Positions 37,040 through 45,581 are shown, numbered from the stretch's first letter. The stretch is 64,000 nucleotides of DNA from Allokutzneria sp. A3M-2-11 16 (GCF_024213555.1 NZ_JANAVO010000010.1:62001-126000); one strand, 5' to 3'. The notes: generated by a model not told the origin, from the letters alone. Numbers and translations: made by a program.

Positions 37040-37852
37040 ATGAGGTTCGTCGAGGTTGACGGAGTGCGGGTGCACTACCGCGAGGCGGGATCACCGGAAG
37101 CGCCGACGGTGCTGTTGCTGCACGGGTTTCCCTCCGCGTCGCACCAGTTCCGGGGCCTGATGGAGCAGCTGGCCGACCGCTTCCACGTCGTCGCGCCGGA
37201 CTACCCGGGGTTCGGCCACAGCGACACGCCGGACGTCGAGTACTCCTTCGACTGGCTCTCGGAGGTCGTCGAGGGGTTCATCGAGGCGCTCGGCCTCAAG
37301 CGGTTCGTCATGTACGCCTTCGACTACGGGGTGCCGGTCGGGTTCCGCATCGCCACGCGGCGCCCGGAGTGGATCGCCGGACTGGTGGTGCAGAACGGGA
37401 ACGCTTACGAGGACGGGCTGAGCGACCTCGCCAGGGACTTCATCGAGAAGGGCCCGGCGCCGGAGGTGTTCACCCTGCCGTTCACGCGCTCCCAGTACGA
37501 GACCGGAGTGTCCGATGTGGACGCGATCGCGCCGGACGGCTGGACGTTGGACCAGTACTTCATGGATCTGCCCGGCCGCAAGGAGATCCAGACCAGGACC
37601 GCCCGCGACTACCGCAGCAACGTCGAGCTGTACCCGGTGTGGCAACAGTGGTTGCGGGACCACCGGCCGCCGACACTGGTCGTGTGGGGGACCGGTGATC
37701 CCTTCTTCACCGACGCGGGCGCGCGGGCGTACCTGCGCGATCTGCCGGACGCGGAGCTGCATCTGTTCGCCACCGGGCACTTCGCGCTGGAGGAGAAGCT
37801 CGCCGAGATCGCACCGCTGGTCGCGGACTTCGTGATCAGGACGTCCGGGTGA
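37040..37852 (+). CDS. Alpha/beta hydrolase, epoxide hydrolase/dehalogenase-like
   Basis: A 270-residue alpha/beta-fold hydrolase. The oxyanion loop LLHGFPS is at 33-39; the nucleophile lies in FDYGVPVGF, so it is an aspartate as in epoxide hydrolases and haloalkane dehalogenases rather than the serine of esterases. The acid is in WGTGDPFF and the base in TGHFALEE. The ATG at 37040 has AAGGAGG 8 bp upstream. The substrate is unknown. Its regulation by the divergent CGNR protein is suggested by the shared control region. The 3' end overlaps the convergent serine hydrolase gene by 17 bp. Confidence 0.88.
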   Translation: MRFVEVDGVRVHYREAGSPEAPTVLLLHGFPSASHQFRGLMEQLADRFHVVAPDYPGFGHSDTPDVEYSFDWLSEVVEGFIEALGLKRFVMYAFDYGVPVGFRIATRRPEWIAGLVVQNGNAYEDGLSDLARDFIEKGPAPEVFTLPFTRSQYETGVSDVDAIAPDGWTLDQYFMDLPGRKEIQTRTARDYRSNVELYPVWQQWLRDHRPPTLVVWGTGDPFFTDAGARAYLRDLPDAELHLFATGHFALEEKLAEIAPLVADFVIRTSG

Positions 37853-39182
37853 ACAACCGCCCGGAGAGGTCGACGCCGACCACGGCGCCCGCGGTGTCAC
37901 GGCTGAAGTAGCCGCGCTGCCCCTGCAAACCGCCTTCCAGCACGATGTACTCGTCGTCGGGCAGGAAACCGATGGCGGCGGGCACGTAGTCCGGCGGCAT
38001 CTCGACGTCGGAGGACTCGCGGATCTCCGGCTTGATCCCGACCGCCAGCGTCAGCACGGTCCCCTCGGTGGCGATGTCGACGTTCATGGCGTCGATCTCG
38101 TAGCGCCCGGCGACCTCGCGTGCGCGCGCCCCGTCATAGGGCAACGGCTCCGGGTCGCGCTCGACGATGCCGAGGTGGTTCTCCAGCGCCCAGCGGACGA
38201 CGGCCTGGTTGAAGACGTAGCCGTTCGGGCCCGCGTTGGCCAGGGACACGACGGCGAAGTTCCGCTCCGGCACGATCAGCAGCTCGGCGAACTGGCCGTT
38301 GCCCGAGCCACCGTGCCCGATCGAGTGCAGGCCCTCGATGTCGCGCAGGAACCAGCAGATCCCGAAGCCGTCGCCGAGCGTGCTGGCGCGCAGTTCGACC
38401 GTCTTGTCCCGCATGCCGCGCACCAGTTCGTCGTCCGTCTCGACGTGGAAGCGGGCCCACTTCAGCACGTCGCTCACCGAGGACACGATGCCGCCGCCCG
38501 GGTTGTTGCCGCGCGAGCCCGCTCGCCACGCCTTCCACGGCCGGGCGGCGCGCATCGTGCCGTCCTCATCGCGGTTGTAGCCCACCGCGAACTTCCGCGT
38601 GATCACGTCGTCGAGGTCGAAGAAGGTGTTCGTCAGGCCAACGGGTTCGAGCACCAGCTCCCGCACCGCCCGCTCGAACGGCAAGCCGGTGACGTTCTCG
38701 ACGACCCGCCCGAGCAGGTTGTACCCGGCCTGGCTGTAGGAGGCGCGGGTGCCCGGCGGCGCGATCACCGGCAGCTCCGCCATGCGGGTGACGAAGCCGG
38801 GGAGCGAGTCGTCCTCCTCGCCGGTGTCGATCAGGTTCCAGTCCAGGCCGGACGTGTGGTTGAGCAGGTGCAGCACGGTGATGCCCGCGGTCGCCTCCTC
38901 GGTGACCAGCCGCAGGTCCGGGACGTAGCGCCGCACCGGCGCGGCCAGCTCCACCTTCCCCTGCCCGACCAGCCGCAGCACCGCGGTCGCGGTGAAGCTC
39001 TTGGTCACCGAGGCCAGGTGGAACAGCGTCTCGCCGTCCACCGGCGACGGGGTGCCGACGCTGGTCACGCCGTGCGCGGCGGAGACCTCCTCGCCGTTGA
39101 CCAGCAGTCCCACCGCGACTCCGGGAATGCCCAGCTCCTCGGCCGTCCTGGCAACGAACTCGGCCAGCTTCTCCTGCGACAT
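37836..39182 (-). CDS. Class C beta-lactamase-like serine hydrolase
   Basis: A 448-residue penicillin-binding-protein fold. The active-site motifs are Ser58-Val-Thr-Lys61 (LASVTKSFTA), a Tyr motif YSQAGYN and HGGSGNG in place of KTG. The first 340 residues are the catalytic domain; the last 110 form an extra beta domain seen in many esterase or peptidase members. There is no signal peptide, so a cytoplasmic esterase or amidase is more likely than a secreted beta-lactamase. The ATG at 39182 has GAGGGG 8 bp upstream; a GTG at 39191 is too close to it. It is divergent from a TetR regulator with two shared operators. Confidence 0.85.
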   Translation of the reverse strand: MSQEKLAEFVARTAEELGIPGVAVGLLVNGEEVSAAHGVTSVGTPSPVDGETLFHLASVTKSFTATAVLRLVGQGKVELAAPVRRYVPDLRLVTEEATAGITVLHLLNHTSGLDWNLIDTGEEDDSLPGFVTRMAELPVIAPPGTRASYSQAGYNLLGRVVENVTGLPFERAVRELVLEPVGLTNTFFDLDDVITRKFAVGYNRDEDGTMRAARPWKAWRAGSRGNNPGGGIVSSVSDVLKWARFHVETDDELVRGMRDKTVELRASTLGDGFGICWFLRDIEGLHSIGHGGSGNGQFAELLIVPERNFAVVSLANAGPNGYVFNQAVVRWALENHLGIVERDPEPLPYDGARAREVAGRYEIDAMNVDIATEGTVLTLAVGIKPEIRESSDVEMPPDYVPAAIGFLPDDEYIVLEGGLQGQRGYFSRDTAGAVVGVDLSGRLFTRTS

Positions 39183-39201
39183 CGGGTCCACCCCTCGGTA
39201 G

Positions 39202-39252
39202 TTGAACTAAGTTCAAGTCGAACCATAGGCGAGGACTTGAACAAAGTGCAAG
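39202..39252. promoter_or_regulatory. Two TetR-type operators between serine hydrolase and TetR gene
   Basis: TTGAAC-TAA-GTTCAA at 39202-39216 is a perfect inverted repeat and CTTGAAC-AAA-GTGCAAG at 39236-39252 matches it with one mismatch. Both fall in the 82-bp gap between two divergent starts, one near each gene. This is the usual pattern of a TetR repressor that controls itself and its neighbour. Confidence 0.75.
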
Positions 39253-39264
39253 TAGGCTGTCGCC

Positions 39265-39921
39265 ATGCCACGGAACACGCTGACCGCCGAGCAGATCGTC
39301 AGGGCCGCGATCGAGCTGCTGGACTCCGAGGGGCTGGACGGGCTCAACATGCGCAGCCTCGGCCAGCGGCTCGGCTCGGCCGCCACGGCGATCTACTGGC
39401 ACATCAAGACCAAGGACGACCTCGTCCGGCTCGCGGGCGACGCGATCTGGGACGAGATCGGGCTGCCCGACCCGGACGCCGACTGGCGGACGGCCGCGAC
39501 CGCGCTGGCCACCGGCATGCACGCGATGCTCACCAGGCACCCGTGGTTCGGACAGGCGGCGGGCGGCTACCTGCTCTACGGCCGGGGCAAGTCCCGCTTC
39601 GACGAGCACACCATCGCGGCCTACGAGAAAGCCGGGTTCGCGCCCGCGGACGCCGATCGCGCGGCCGCGACGGTGTTCGTCTTCGTGCTCGGCAGCGCGC
39701 TCGGCCCGGCCATGGAGGTCTCGCTGACCCGGCGGCTGACGCATGCGGCGCTCCAGGACGCCGTGGCCAGGACCCACGAGATCGCGTCGGAGTTCCCGAG
39801 GCTGCGCGAGCGGCTGGACACCCCCGCCGCGGTCGGGTACGCCGACGCGCCCGAGGGCAGCTTCGAGTTCGGGTTGCGAGCGATCCTCGACGGTTTCGAG
39901 GCCCGCCTCAGCTCACGCTGA
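39265..39921 (+). CDS. TetR family transcriptional repressor
   Basis: A 218-residue repressor with an N-terminal TetR helix-turn-helix (IVRAAIELLDSEGLDGLNMRSLGQRLG, then AIYWHIKTKDDLVRLAG) and a C-terminal ligand domain of the TetR_C kind. The ATG at 39265 has little leader and may be leaderless. Likely represses itself and the divergent serine hydrolase through the paired TTGAAC operators. The ligand is unknown but is plausibly a substrate of that hydrolase. Confidence 0.9.
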   Translation: MPRNTLTAEQIVRAAIELLDSEGLDGLNMRSLGQRLGSAATAIYWHIKTKDDLVRLAGDAIWDEIGLPDPDADWRTAATALATGMHAMLTRHPWFGQAAGGYLLYGRGKSRFDEHTIAAYEKAGFAPADADRAAATVFVFVLGSALGPAMEVSLTRRLTHAALQDAVARTHEIASEFPRLRERLDTPAAVGYADAPEGSFEFGLRAILDGFEARLSSR

Positions 39922-39980
39922 ACGCGCCGCACGAGCGTCCGGCAGGCTGAACATCCGGACAAAATTCACGTTCGCCCTTG

Positions 39981-39996
39981 ACTGGTTTAGACCACT
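39981..39996. promoter_or_regulatory. DasR-responsive element (dre) before the chitinase
   Basis: ACTGGTTTAGACCACT differs at one base from the consensus A(G/C)TGGTCTAGACCA(G/C)T bound by the GntR-family N-acetylglucosamine regulator DasR. It overlaps a TTGACT box (39978-39983) and lies 127 bp upstream of the chitinase start. This predicts induction when chitin breakdown products accumulate. Confidence 0.75.
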
Positions 39997-40122
39997 CCGC
40001 TTCAGTGGGCTGGGTCACAGACGTTCGTCAGCCGCCGACGAGCACTCCTGACACCTGCCGCCGAAAGCCGTGCTTTCCCTGTGCCGCACGGCTGTTCGCA
40101 CCGCATGAAGGAGTGATCGAGA

Positions 40123-41019
40123 GTGTTGAGGCAGCGCATCATCGCGTCGTTATCCGCCCTGGCCGCGGCGGTCGCCCTGGCGGTCGGTCTGCCCGCGGCG
40201 TCCTCCGCCACCGAGCCCGGCCCCAGTGCGGCGTGCAGCGCGCCGAACTGGGTCGCGGGCCAGTGGTACGACGCCGGCGCCATCGTCAGGTACACCAACG
40301 GCGGTTTCTACCGCGCCGAGCACGCCAACCCGGGCTACGACCCGGTGATCAGCCACTGGTACTGGAAGCCGCACAGCTGCGACGGCGGCGGCACGCCCTC
40401 GGGCTTCGTGGTCAGCGAAGCGCAGTTCAACCAGATGTTCCCAGGCCGGAATCCCTTCTACACCTACCAGGGGCTGACCGCGGCGCTGAGCGCCTACCCC
40501 GGCTTCGCCACCACCGGCAGCGACGTCACCAAGAAGCAGGAGGCGGCGGCGTTCCTGGCCAACGCCAACCACGAGACCGGCGGGCTGGTGCACATCGTCG
40601 AGCAGAACACGGCGAACTACCCGCACTACTGCGACCGGAGCCAGCCCTACGGCTGCCCGGCCGGACAGGCCGCGTACTACGGGCGCGGGCCGATCCAGCT
40701 GAGCTGGAACTTCAACTACAAGGCGGCCGGTGACGCGCTCGGGCTGAACCTGCTGGGCGACCCGTGGCTGGTGCAGAACAACGCGGCCGTGGCGTGGAAA
40801 ACCGCGCTCTGGTACTGGAACACCCAGAACGGCCCCGGGACGATGACCCCGCACAACGCGATGGTCAACGGCCGTGGCTTCGGCGAGACGATCCGCAGCA
40901 TCAACGGCAGCCTGGAATGCGGCGGCAAGAACCCCGCCCAGGTCGAGAGCCGGGTCAACGCCTACCGCAACTTCACCAGGATCCTCGGTGTCGATCCGGG
41001 CGGAAACCTGTACTGCTGA
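40123..41019 (+). CDS. Secreted chitinase, glycoside hydrolase family 19, with chitin-binding domain
   Basis: A 298-residue secreted enzyme cutting chitin. The signal peptide ends near ASSA (residue 29). Residues 38-86 form a CBM5/12-type chitin-binding module (WVAGQWYDAGAIVRYTNGGFYRA, WYWKPHSC). The GH19 domain (95-298) has both catalytic glutamates, Glu151 in NHETGG and Glu160 in HIVEQN, and YYGRGPIQLSWNFNY. This is the class IV bacterial type of chitinase. The GTG start at 40123 has AAGGAG about 10 bp upstream. A dre box in the promoter points to control by DasR. Confidence 0.95.
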   Translation: MLRQRIIASLSALAAAVALAVGLPAASSATEPGPSAACSAPNWVAGQWYDAGAIVRYTNGGFYRAEHANPGYDPVISHWYWKPHSCDGGGTPSGFVVSEAQFNQMFPGRNPFYTYQGLTAALSAYPGFATTGSDVTKKQEAAAFLANANHETGGLVHIVEQNTANYPHYCDRSQPYGCPAGQAAYYGRGPIQLSWNFNYKAAGDALGLNLLGDPWLVQNNAAVAWKTALWYWNTQNGPGTMTPHNAMVNGRGFGETIRSINGSLECGGKNPAQVESRVNAYRNFTRILGVDPGGNLYC

Positions 41020-41025
41020 GCCGTT

Positions 41026-41634
41026 TCAGGAGGCGGCCGTCACCGTGTCCCACGCGGTGACGGCCGCCTCCGCGACGGCGGACAGCGACGCGGCGTCGGC
41101 GCCGTCGCGCGCCTGGATCGACAGGCCCTGGAGAACCGCGTTGTAGAACGCCCCGACCTTGGCCGCGTCGGTTCCCGCGGGCACGTCCCCTTCGGCGATC
41201 CCGCGTTCGACGCGCTCGCGGAAGGACTGCTCGGTGCTGCGGCGCATTTCCGCCAGGTGGTCCCGAACTCCCTCGCTGCGGTCGGTGTAGGTGTTCGCCG
41301 CGAGCACGATCATGCAGCCGGTCGGCGTCGCGGGGTCGATGTAGGCGCGCACGTTGGCGCGCAACACTTCCGCCAGCGCCTCGCGCGCGGTCGGCTGCTC
41401 TCGCAAGGCTCTCGCGGTGTGGGAGCCCTCGGTCCGGCCGTAGTGGGCGACCGCCTCGCGGAAGAGCTGTTCCTTGCAGCCGAACGCGGAGTACAGGCTC
41501 GGCGAGTTGATCCCCATCGCCGAGGTCAGGTCCGTCAGCGACGCGCCCTCGTAGCCGTGCTCCCAGAACACCACCATCGCGCGGGCCAGCGCGGTCTCCC
41601 GGTCGAACGCGCGCGGGCGACCCCGTCCCGGCAT
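41026..41634 (-). CDS. TetR family transcriptional repressor
   Basis: A 202-residue regulator with the helix-turn-helix GYEGASLTDLTSAMGINSPSLYSAFGCKEQLF near residues 27-58 and a TetR_C_16-like C-terminus containing CMIVLAANTY and AFYNAVLQGLSIQARDGA. The ATG at 41634 has GGGAGG upstream. Divergent from an SDR reductase with a long inverted repeat between them, which it probably binds. Converges on the chitinase gene with a 6-bp gap. Confidence 0.9.
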   Translation of the reverse strand: MPGRGRPRAFDRETALARAMVVFWEHGYEGASLTDLTSAMGINSPSLYSAFGCKEQLFREAVAHYGRTEGSHTARALREQPTAREALAEVLRANVRAYIDPATPTGCMIVLAANTYTDRSEGVRDHLAEMRRSTEQSFRERVERGIAEGDVPAGTDAAKVGAFYNAVLQGLSIQARDGADAASLSAVAEAAVTAWDTVTAAS

Positions 41635-41647
41635 CGGCCGCCTCCCT

Positions 41648-41703
41648 TTTTGTAGTGATCGGCACGAATGTACTACCCTATTTGTGTATCGACCGCTACA
41701 AAA
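41648..41703. promoter_or_regulatory. Inverted-repeat operator between TetR and SDR genes
   Basis: TTTTGTAG (41648-41655) is inverted as CTACAAAA (41696-41703); the similarity extends over about 17 bp on each side with four differences (TTTTGTAG-Y-G-R-TCG). One half-site lies next to each divergent start, fitting repression of both genes by the TetR protein. Confidence 0.7.
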
Positions 41704-41714
41704 TGGGAGCCGAC

Positions 41715-42449
41715 ATGCTCGCAGGTAAGAAAGCACTGGTCACCGGGGGTAGCAGGGGGATCGGCGGTGCCATCGCGCTCCGGCTGGCCGAGCTCGGCGC
41801 GGACGTCGCGATCACCTACGCCAGCGCCAAGGACCGGGCCGAGGAGGTGGTCGGGCTGATCACCGCGACGGGGCGGCGCGGCCTGGCGATCGCGGCGGAC
41901 AACACCGACTCGGCCGCGGTCGTGGACGCGGTCGACCGGACCGCCGCCGAGCTGGGCGGGCTGGACATCCTGGTCAACAACGCCGGGATCTTCCCGAGCG
42001 GCCTGATCGGCGAGGTGACCGAGGAGGAGATCGACCGCACGCTCGCCGTCAACACGCGCGCGGTGTACGTCGCCAGCCAGGCGGCGCTCAAGCACATGAC
42101 CGAGGGCGGCCGGATCATCAGCATCGGCAGCAACCTCGCCGAGCGCGTGCCGTTCCCCGGGGTCGCGCTGTACGCCATGAGCAAGGCCGCGCTGCTCGGC
42201 TTCACCCGCGGCGCCGCGCGGGACCTCGGCGACCGGGGGATCACCGTCAACCTCGTGCAACCGGGCTCCACCGACACCGACATGAACCCCGCCGACGCCG
42301 CGGGCGCCGACCACCAGCGCGCGCTGACCGCGCTCGGCCGCTACGCCGACCCCCGCGAGATCGCCGAGACCGTCGCGCACCTCGCGGGACCGGGCGCCCG
42401 CAACATCACCGGTTCCTTGATCACCGTCGACGGCGGCGCCAACGCCTGA
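41715..42449 (+). CDS. Short-chain dehydrogenase/reductase
   Basis: A 244-residue classical SDR, probably NADPH-linked. It has the cofactor loop TGGSRGIGG near residues 10-18, ILVNNAGI near 86-93, and the catalytic Tyr153-x-x-x-Lys157 (YAMSK). The ATG at 41715 has GGGAG upstream; an ATG at 41703 is a weaker choice. It resembles 3-oxoacyl-ACP-reductase-like enzymes, but the real substrate is not predictable. Probably repressed by the divergent TetR protein, as is common for this gene pair. Confidence 0.9.
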   Translation: MLAGKKALVTGGSRGIGGAIALRLAELGADVAITYASAKDRAEEVVGLITATGRRGLAIAADNTDSAAVVDAVDRTAAELGGLDILVNNAGIFPSGLIGEVTEEEIDRTLAVNTRAVYVASQAALKHMTEGGRIISIGSNLAERVPFPGVALYAMSKAALLGFTRGAARDLGDRGITVNLVQPGSTDTDMNPADAAGADHQRALTALGRYADPREIAETVAHLAGPGARNITGSLITVDGGANA

Positions 42450-42463
42450 CCGCCGCACTCCGC

Positions 42464-42498
42464 CCGGGTGGGCCCGTCTTCAAGACGGGCGCACCCGG
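42464..42498. terminator. Hairpin terminator between convergent SDR and membrane protein genes
   Basis: Left arm 42464-42480 and right arm 42482-42498 form a 17-bp stem with one mismatch around the core CCCGTCTT-C-AAGACGGG. It lies at the meeting point of two convergent genes and includes the stop codon of the minus-strand one. The GTCTTCAAGAC centre links it to the palindromes at 20578, 22506 and 62240. Confidence 0.75.
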
Positions 42499-42872
42499 CT
42501 GAACACCACGGAGTAGAGCAGTGCCAAGGGGATCAGCACGCCCAGCCCCAGGAGCACGGTCTGCCAGAGCGCGGCGCCGAAGGTGTAGCCCTCCAGATGG
42601 AACGCGTGGAACACGAAGTGCGGCAACGTGAACACGAGGTTCGCGGCGAGCGCGGTGCACACGATCCGCCGCTCCATCGTCACCGCCGCGACGACGAGCA
42701 CGAACACGTAGGCCAGCGTCAACGCTCCGACGTCGCGCATCAGGTGCTCGTTGTACGGCGGGAGCATTGACACCCAGGGGCCGTGCTCGTAGAACACCCG
42801 CGGCAGGAACAACTGCGTGGCTCCGGCCAGCCCCTGACCGACGGCCAGGAAGATCAACCCCGCGCGGATCAC
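42480..42872 (-). CDS. Small integral membrane protein, four helices
   Basis: A 130-residue protein with about four hydrophobic segments (LIFLAVGQGLAGATQLF, LAYVFVLVVAAVT, ALAANLVFTLPHFVFHAF, LWQTVLLGLGVLIPLALLY) and no catalytic motif. The GTG start overlaps the stop of the upstream SDR gene (GTGA), so it belongs to the ECF41 operon 44501-42480. The family is not recognised. Confidence 0.75.
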   Translation of the reverse strand: MIRAGLIFLAVGQGLAGATQLFLPRVFYEHGPWVSMLPPYNEHLMRDVGALTLAYVFVLVVAAVTMERRIVCTALAANLVFTLPHFVFHAFHLEGYTFGAALWQTVLLGLGVLIPLALLYSVVFSRVRPS

Positions 42873-43588
42873 AGGTACTCCTCGAAGGTGATCCGACCGT
42901 CCGCGTGCTCGGGGGTGAGGTTGAAGCCCGCCCGGTAAGCGCGGAAAGCCTTGCCCGGCAAGCGAATCGGGACGATGCGGCGACGCCTCCCTGCCAGGTA
43001 CGAGCGGGCCAGGTCCGCCGCTTCGCGAACCTCCGGCCCGCCGAAGTCCGGCGCCCGGCCGATCGGATCGCCGAGCGCCAGCTCGACCAGGCGCGCCGCG
43101 ACATCGCGGACGTCGACCGGCTGGAAGCGGAGATCCGGCACGAGCACCAGCGGGAGCTTCGCGAGGCCGGAGAAGACCCGCCGGAGCAGATCGTGGAACT
43201 GCGTCGCGCGCAGGATCGTGTGCGGGACCGCGCGCACCACCTCCTCGCTCGCGAGTTTCCCGTTGTAGTAGCCGAAACGGATGCGGTCGACACCGACGAT
43301 GGACACGTGCACCAGGTGGCGGCAGCCCGCGCGCCGGACCGCGTCGACCAGGGTCTTGGTCGCGGTCACGTCCCGCTTGCCCCGCAGCGTCGTCGCGCAG
43401 TTGATCACGGTGTCGACGCCGTCGAGCGCGGCGTCCACGCCCGAACCGGTCACCAGGTCCGCGACGACGTGTCCCGGACCTGGACGGCGGCTCATGACGC
43501 GCGGTCGGTGGCCGGTTTCTCGCAGGTGTGCGACCACGGCGCGGCCGAGTGTTCCCGTGCCGCCCGTGACGAGGATCGATGTGTTCAC
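42869..43588 (-). CDS. NmrA-like/atypical SDR NAD(P)-binding protein
   Basis: A 239-residue protein with the Rossmann motif VTGGTGTLGRAV (residues 7-18), VINCATTL and HVSIVGVDRIRFGYYNGKLASEE, where the Tyr-x-x-x-Lys pair is YYNGK. Family members are NAD(P)-binding regulators or reductases of the SDR a5/NmrA group. It starts 22 bp after the ECF41 sigma gene and corresponds to the COE partner (carboxymuconolactone decarboxylase, oxidoreductase or epimerase) that ECF41 factors control. The gene overlaps its downstream neighbour by 4 bp. Confidence 0.85.
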   Translation of the reverse strand: MNTSILVTGGTGTLGRAVVAHLRETGHRPRVMSRRPGPGHVVADLVTGSGVDAALDGVDTVINCATTLRGKRDVTATKTLVDAVRRAGCRHLVHVSIVGVDRIRFGYYNGKLASEEVVRAVPHTILRATQFHDLLRRVFSGLAKLPLVLVPDLRFQPVDVRDVAARLVELALGDPIGRAPDFGGPEVREAADLARSYLAGRRRRIVPIRLPGKAFRAYRAGFNLTPEHADGRITFEEYL

Positions 43589-43610
43589 ACTCCCTTGAAC
43601 CGGCGAGCCG

Positions 43611-44501
43611 TCAGTTTTGTGACAGCTGCTTCGCCAGGAAGGTCAGCTTCGCCGGATTCGCCAGGATGCTGAGGGCGACGACGCGTTCGTCGGCGACCTC
43701 CAGGACGACCACGCCGGCCACCACGCCGTCGACCCGGAACACCGCCGCTGCCGCGCCGTTGACCTCGGCCGGCTCCAGTGTGATCACGCCTGGGGGGATC
43801 TTGGTGAAGCCACCCGCGAGGTAGCGCGCGACGCGGTCCCGGCCCAGGATCGGGCGGCGTGCCATGCCGACCTGACCGCCGCCGTCCGCCCGCGACGTCA
43901 CGTCCTCGGCCAGCAGGCGCTCCAAGCTCGGCAGATCCCCGTCCCGCGCCGCGGCCAGGAACCGTTGCACGAGCTCGAAACGCTGTCGCGGATCTGCGTC
44001 GAAACGCGACCCGCGGGTACCGACGTGCTCGCGGGCGCGGCGGTGGAGCTGACGGCAGTTCGCCTCGGAGAGGTTCAGGATCTCCGCGATCTCCCGGTGG
44101 CTGTAAGCGAACGCCTCGCGCAGCACGAACACGGCGCGCTCGGTCGGGGTGAGCCGTTCAAGCAGGACGAGCAGCGCCATCGACACCGAATCCCGCTGCT
44201 CAGCCGTCTCCAGCGGGCCGAGGGCGCCGTCCGTGGTGAGGATCGGCTCGGGCAACCAGGGGCCGACGTACCGCTCCCGCCGCACGCGCGCCGAGGTGAG
44301 CCGGTTCAGGCACAGATTGGTGACCACCTTGGTCAGCCACGCGGGCGGGGAGCCGACCGCGTCGCGCTTCGCGCCATCCCAGCGCAGGAACGCGTCGTGC
44401 ACCACGTCCTCGGCTTCGTGCGCCGAGCCGAGCATGCGGTAGGCCATGCCGAACAGCCGTGACCGTTGCCGCTCGAACTCCTCGACCGCGCTCGTCTCCA
44501 C
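43611..44501 (-). CDS. ECF41-family RNA polymerase sigma factor with SnoaL-like C-terminus
   Basis: A 296-residue sigma factor. Sigma region 2 (FGMAYRMLGSAHEAEDVVHDAFL) and region 4 (LTPTERAVFVLREAFAYSHREIAEIL) are followed by a 100-residue SnoaL-like domain. The ECF41 hallmarks are present: WLPEP between the domains, DGGGQV in the extension and ANPAKL near the end (NPDKL-like). In ECF41 proteins the extension inhibits or tunes the sigma factor, so no separate anti-sigma is needed. The GTG at 44501 is chosen; one at 44543 would add 14 residues. The two genes downstream form the usual COE-type operon. Confidence 0.9.
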   Translation of the reverse strand: METSAVEEFERQRSRLFGMAYRMLGSAHEAEDVVHDAFLRWDGAKRDAVGSPPAWLTKVVTNLCLNRLTSARVRRERYVGPWLPEPILTTDGALGPLETAEQRDSVSMALLVLLERLTPTERAVFVLREAFAYSHREIAEILNLSEANCRQLHRRAREHVGTRGSRFDADPRQRFELVQRFLAAARDGDLPSLERLLAEDVTSRADGGGQVGMARRPILGRDRVARYLAGGFTKIPPGVITLEPAEVNGAAAAVFRVDGVVAGVVVLEVADERVVALSILANPAKLTFLAKQLSQN

Positions 44502-44582
44502 GACCTCAAGCCTGCCACCGGAGTACCATCGCGCCGTCTCCACCCCGTGCCCCGCAACCTCCGCCGGAGTGGTCTAGAGAAC

Positions 44583-44645
44583 CCCGTTTCGTACTCAACG
44601 CCGCCTTTTGGAGCGCTCCAAAACCCGCTAAGAGTACGAAACGGG
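44583..44645. repeat. 63-bp palindrome, copy 3
   Basis: Outer arms CCCGTTTCGTACTC (44583-44596) and GAGTACGAAACGGG (44632-44645) with a TTTTGGAGCGCTCCAAAA centre. It lies 20 bp beyond the stop of the minus-strand LuxR gene and upstream of the ECF41 gene. The preceding TCTAGAGAACC is shared with copies 2 and 5; the rest of the 145-bp repeat is absent here. Confidence 0.9.
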
Positions 44646-44665
44646 AAAAAAATGGCGGCTGTGCG

Positions 44666-45487
44666 TCAGGGGAGGAGGCCCGCCCGGCGCGCCGCGACCA
44701 CGGCCTCGCCGCGACCGTGCACGTCGAGTTTGCGCATCGCCTCGCGGAGATAGCTCTTCACCGTCTCCGGGCTCAGGCACAGCCGCCGCGCGATCTCCGC
44801 GTTCGCGCAACCCGTCGCCACCCACGTCAGCACGTCCAGCTCGCGCGAGGTCAGCCGGACCGACGACGCGGGCGGGGGAGAGGTCAGCTGGTCGCAGACC
44901 CCGTGCAGCTCCGCGCGCAGATCGTGGTCGGGCGTCCGCTGCGCGATGAGCCGCAGCTCCGCGTGGGCCTGGCGGACGGACTCCCACTCCGCACCCCACC
45001 GCCTGCTGCGGTCGGCCTCGTGCAGCCGCCGGACGCGCTCGTCGACCTCGTCCTGCACGACCAGGTCCTGTTCGAGCGTGCGGGCGGCGTCGACGACCGA
45101 GCTCATCACCCGGTCACCCAGCACCGTGCTGGTCCTGGACGCCGTGTACAGCACCGCGCGCACCTTGCGCCGCACCACCACCGGCGCGGCGACGACCGAC
45201 CGGATGCCCTCCGCGTTCACCACGGCGTCGTAGTCGTGCGTGATCGTCAACGCGGTGGCGTAGTCGTTGAGCGCGATCACCCGGCCCAGCGCCAGCACCT
45301 TGCCGCCAAGCCCCACCCCGGGCTCCACGCTGAACCCGCGCAGCACGTTCGTGACCGTGCCGACCTGCTCGGTGAGCTTCAGCCTGCCCTGCGCGGCGAG
45401 GGTGCCGCCGAGCGCGATCGGCAGCCCGGTCTCCCTGCGCAGCTGGAGCAGAGCTCCCCGGACCGCGGCCCGATGGTCCCCGGTCAC
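44666..45487 (-). CDS. GAF-like sensor with LuxR-type DNA-binding domain
   Basis: A 273-residue regulator. Residues 10-150 have the look of a GAF domain (LPIALGGTL, VEPGVGLGGKVLALG, GIRSVVAAPVVVRRKVRAVLY), then a helical linker, and the C-terminal 65 residues are a LuxR helix-turn-helix (LTSRELDVLTWVATGCANAEIARRLCLS, TVKSYLREAMRKL). The GTG at 45487 has GGAGG 7 bp upstream. It is divergent from the acyl-CoA synthetase gene (45582), with 94 bp between them, so it may activate that gene in response to a small metabolite. Confidence 0.88.
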   Translation of the reverse strand: MTGDHRAAVRGALLQLRRETGLPIALGGTLAAQGRLKLTEQVGTVTNVLRGFSVEPGVGLGGKVLALGRVIALNDYATALTITHDYDAVVNAEGIRSVVAAPVVVRRKVRAVLYTASRTSTVLGDRVMSSVVDAARTLEQDLVVQDEVDERVRRLHEADRSRRWGAEWESVRQAHAELRLIAQRTPDHDLRAELHGVCDQLTSPPPASSVRLTSRELDVLTWVATGCANAEIARRLCLSPETVKSYLREAMRKLDVHGRGEAVVAARRAGLLP

Positions 45488-45581
45488 GCGATCACCTCCA
45501 GTTCGCTTCACCCCCGGACGGGGGTGGTGAGGCGGTGCGGGCTGATTCAAAGATCCTACGCAACACCCGAGGGGAGCTCAC

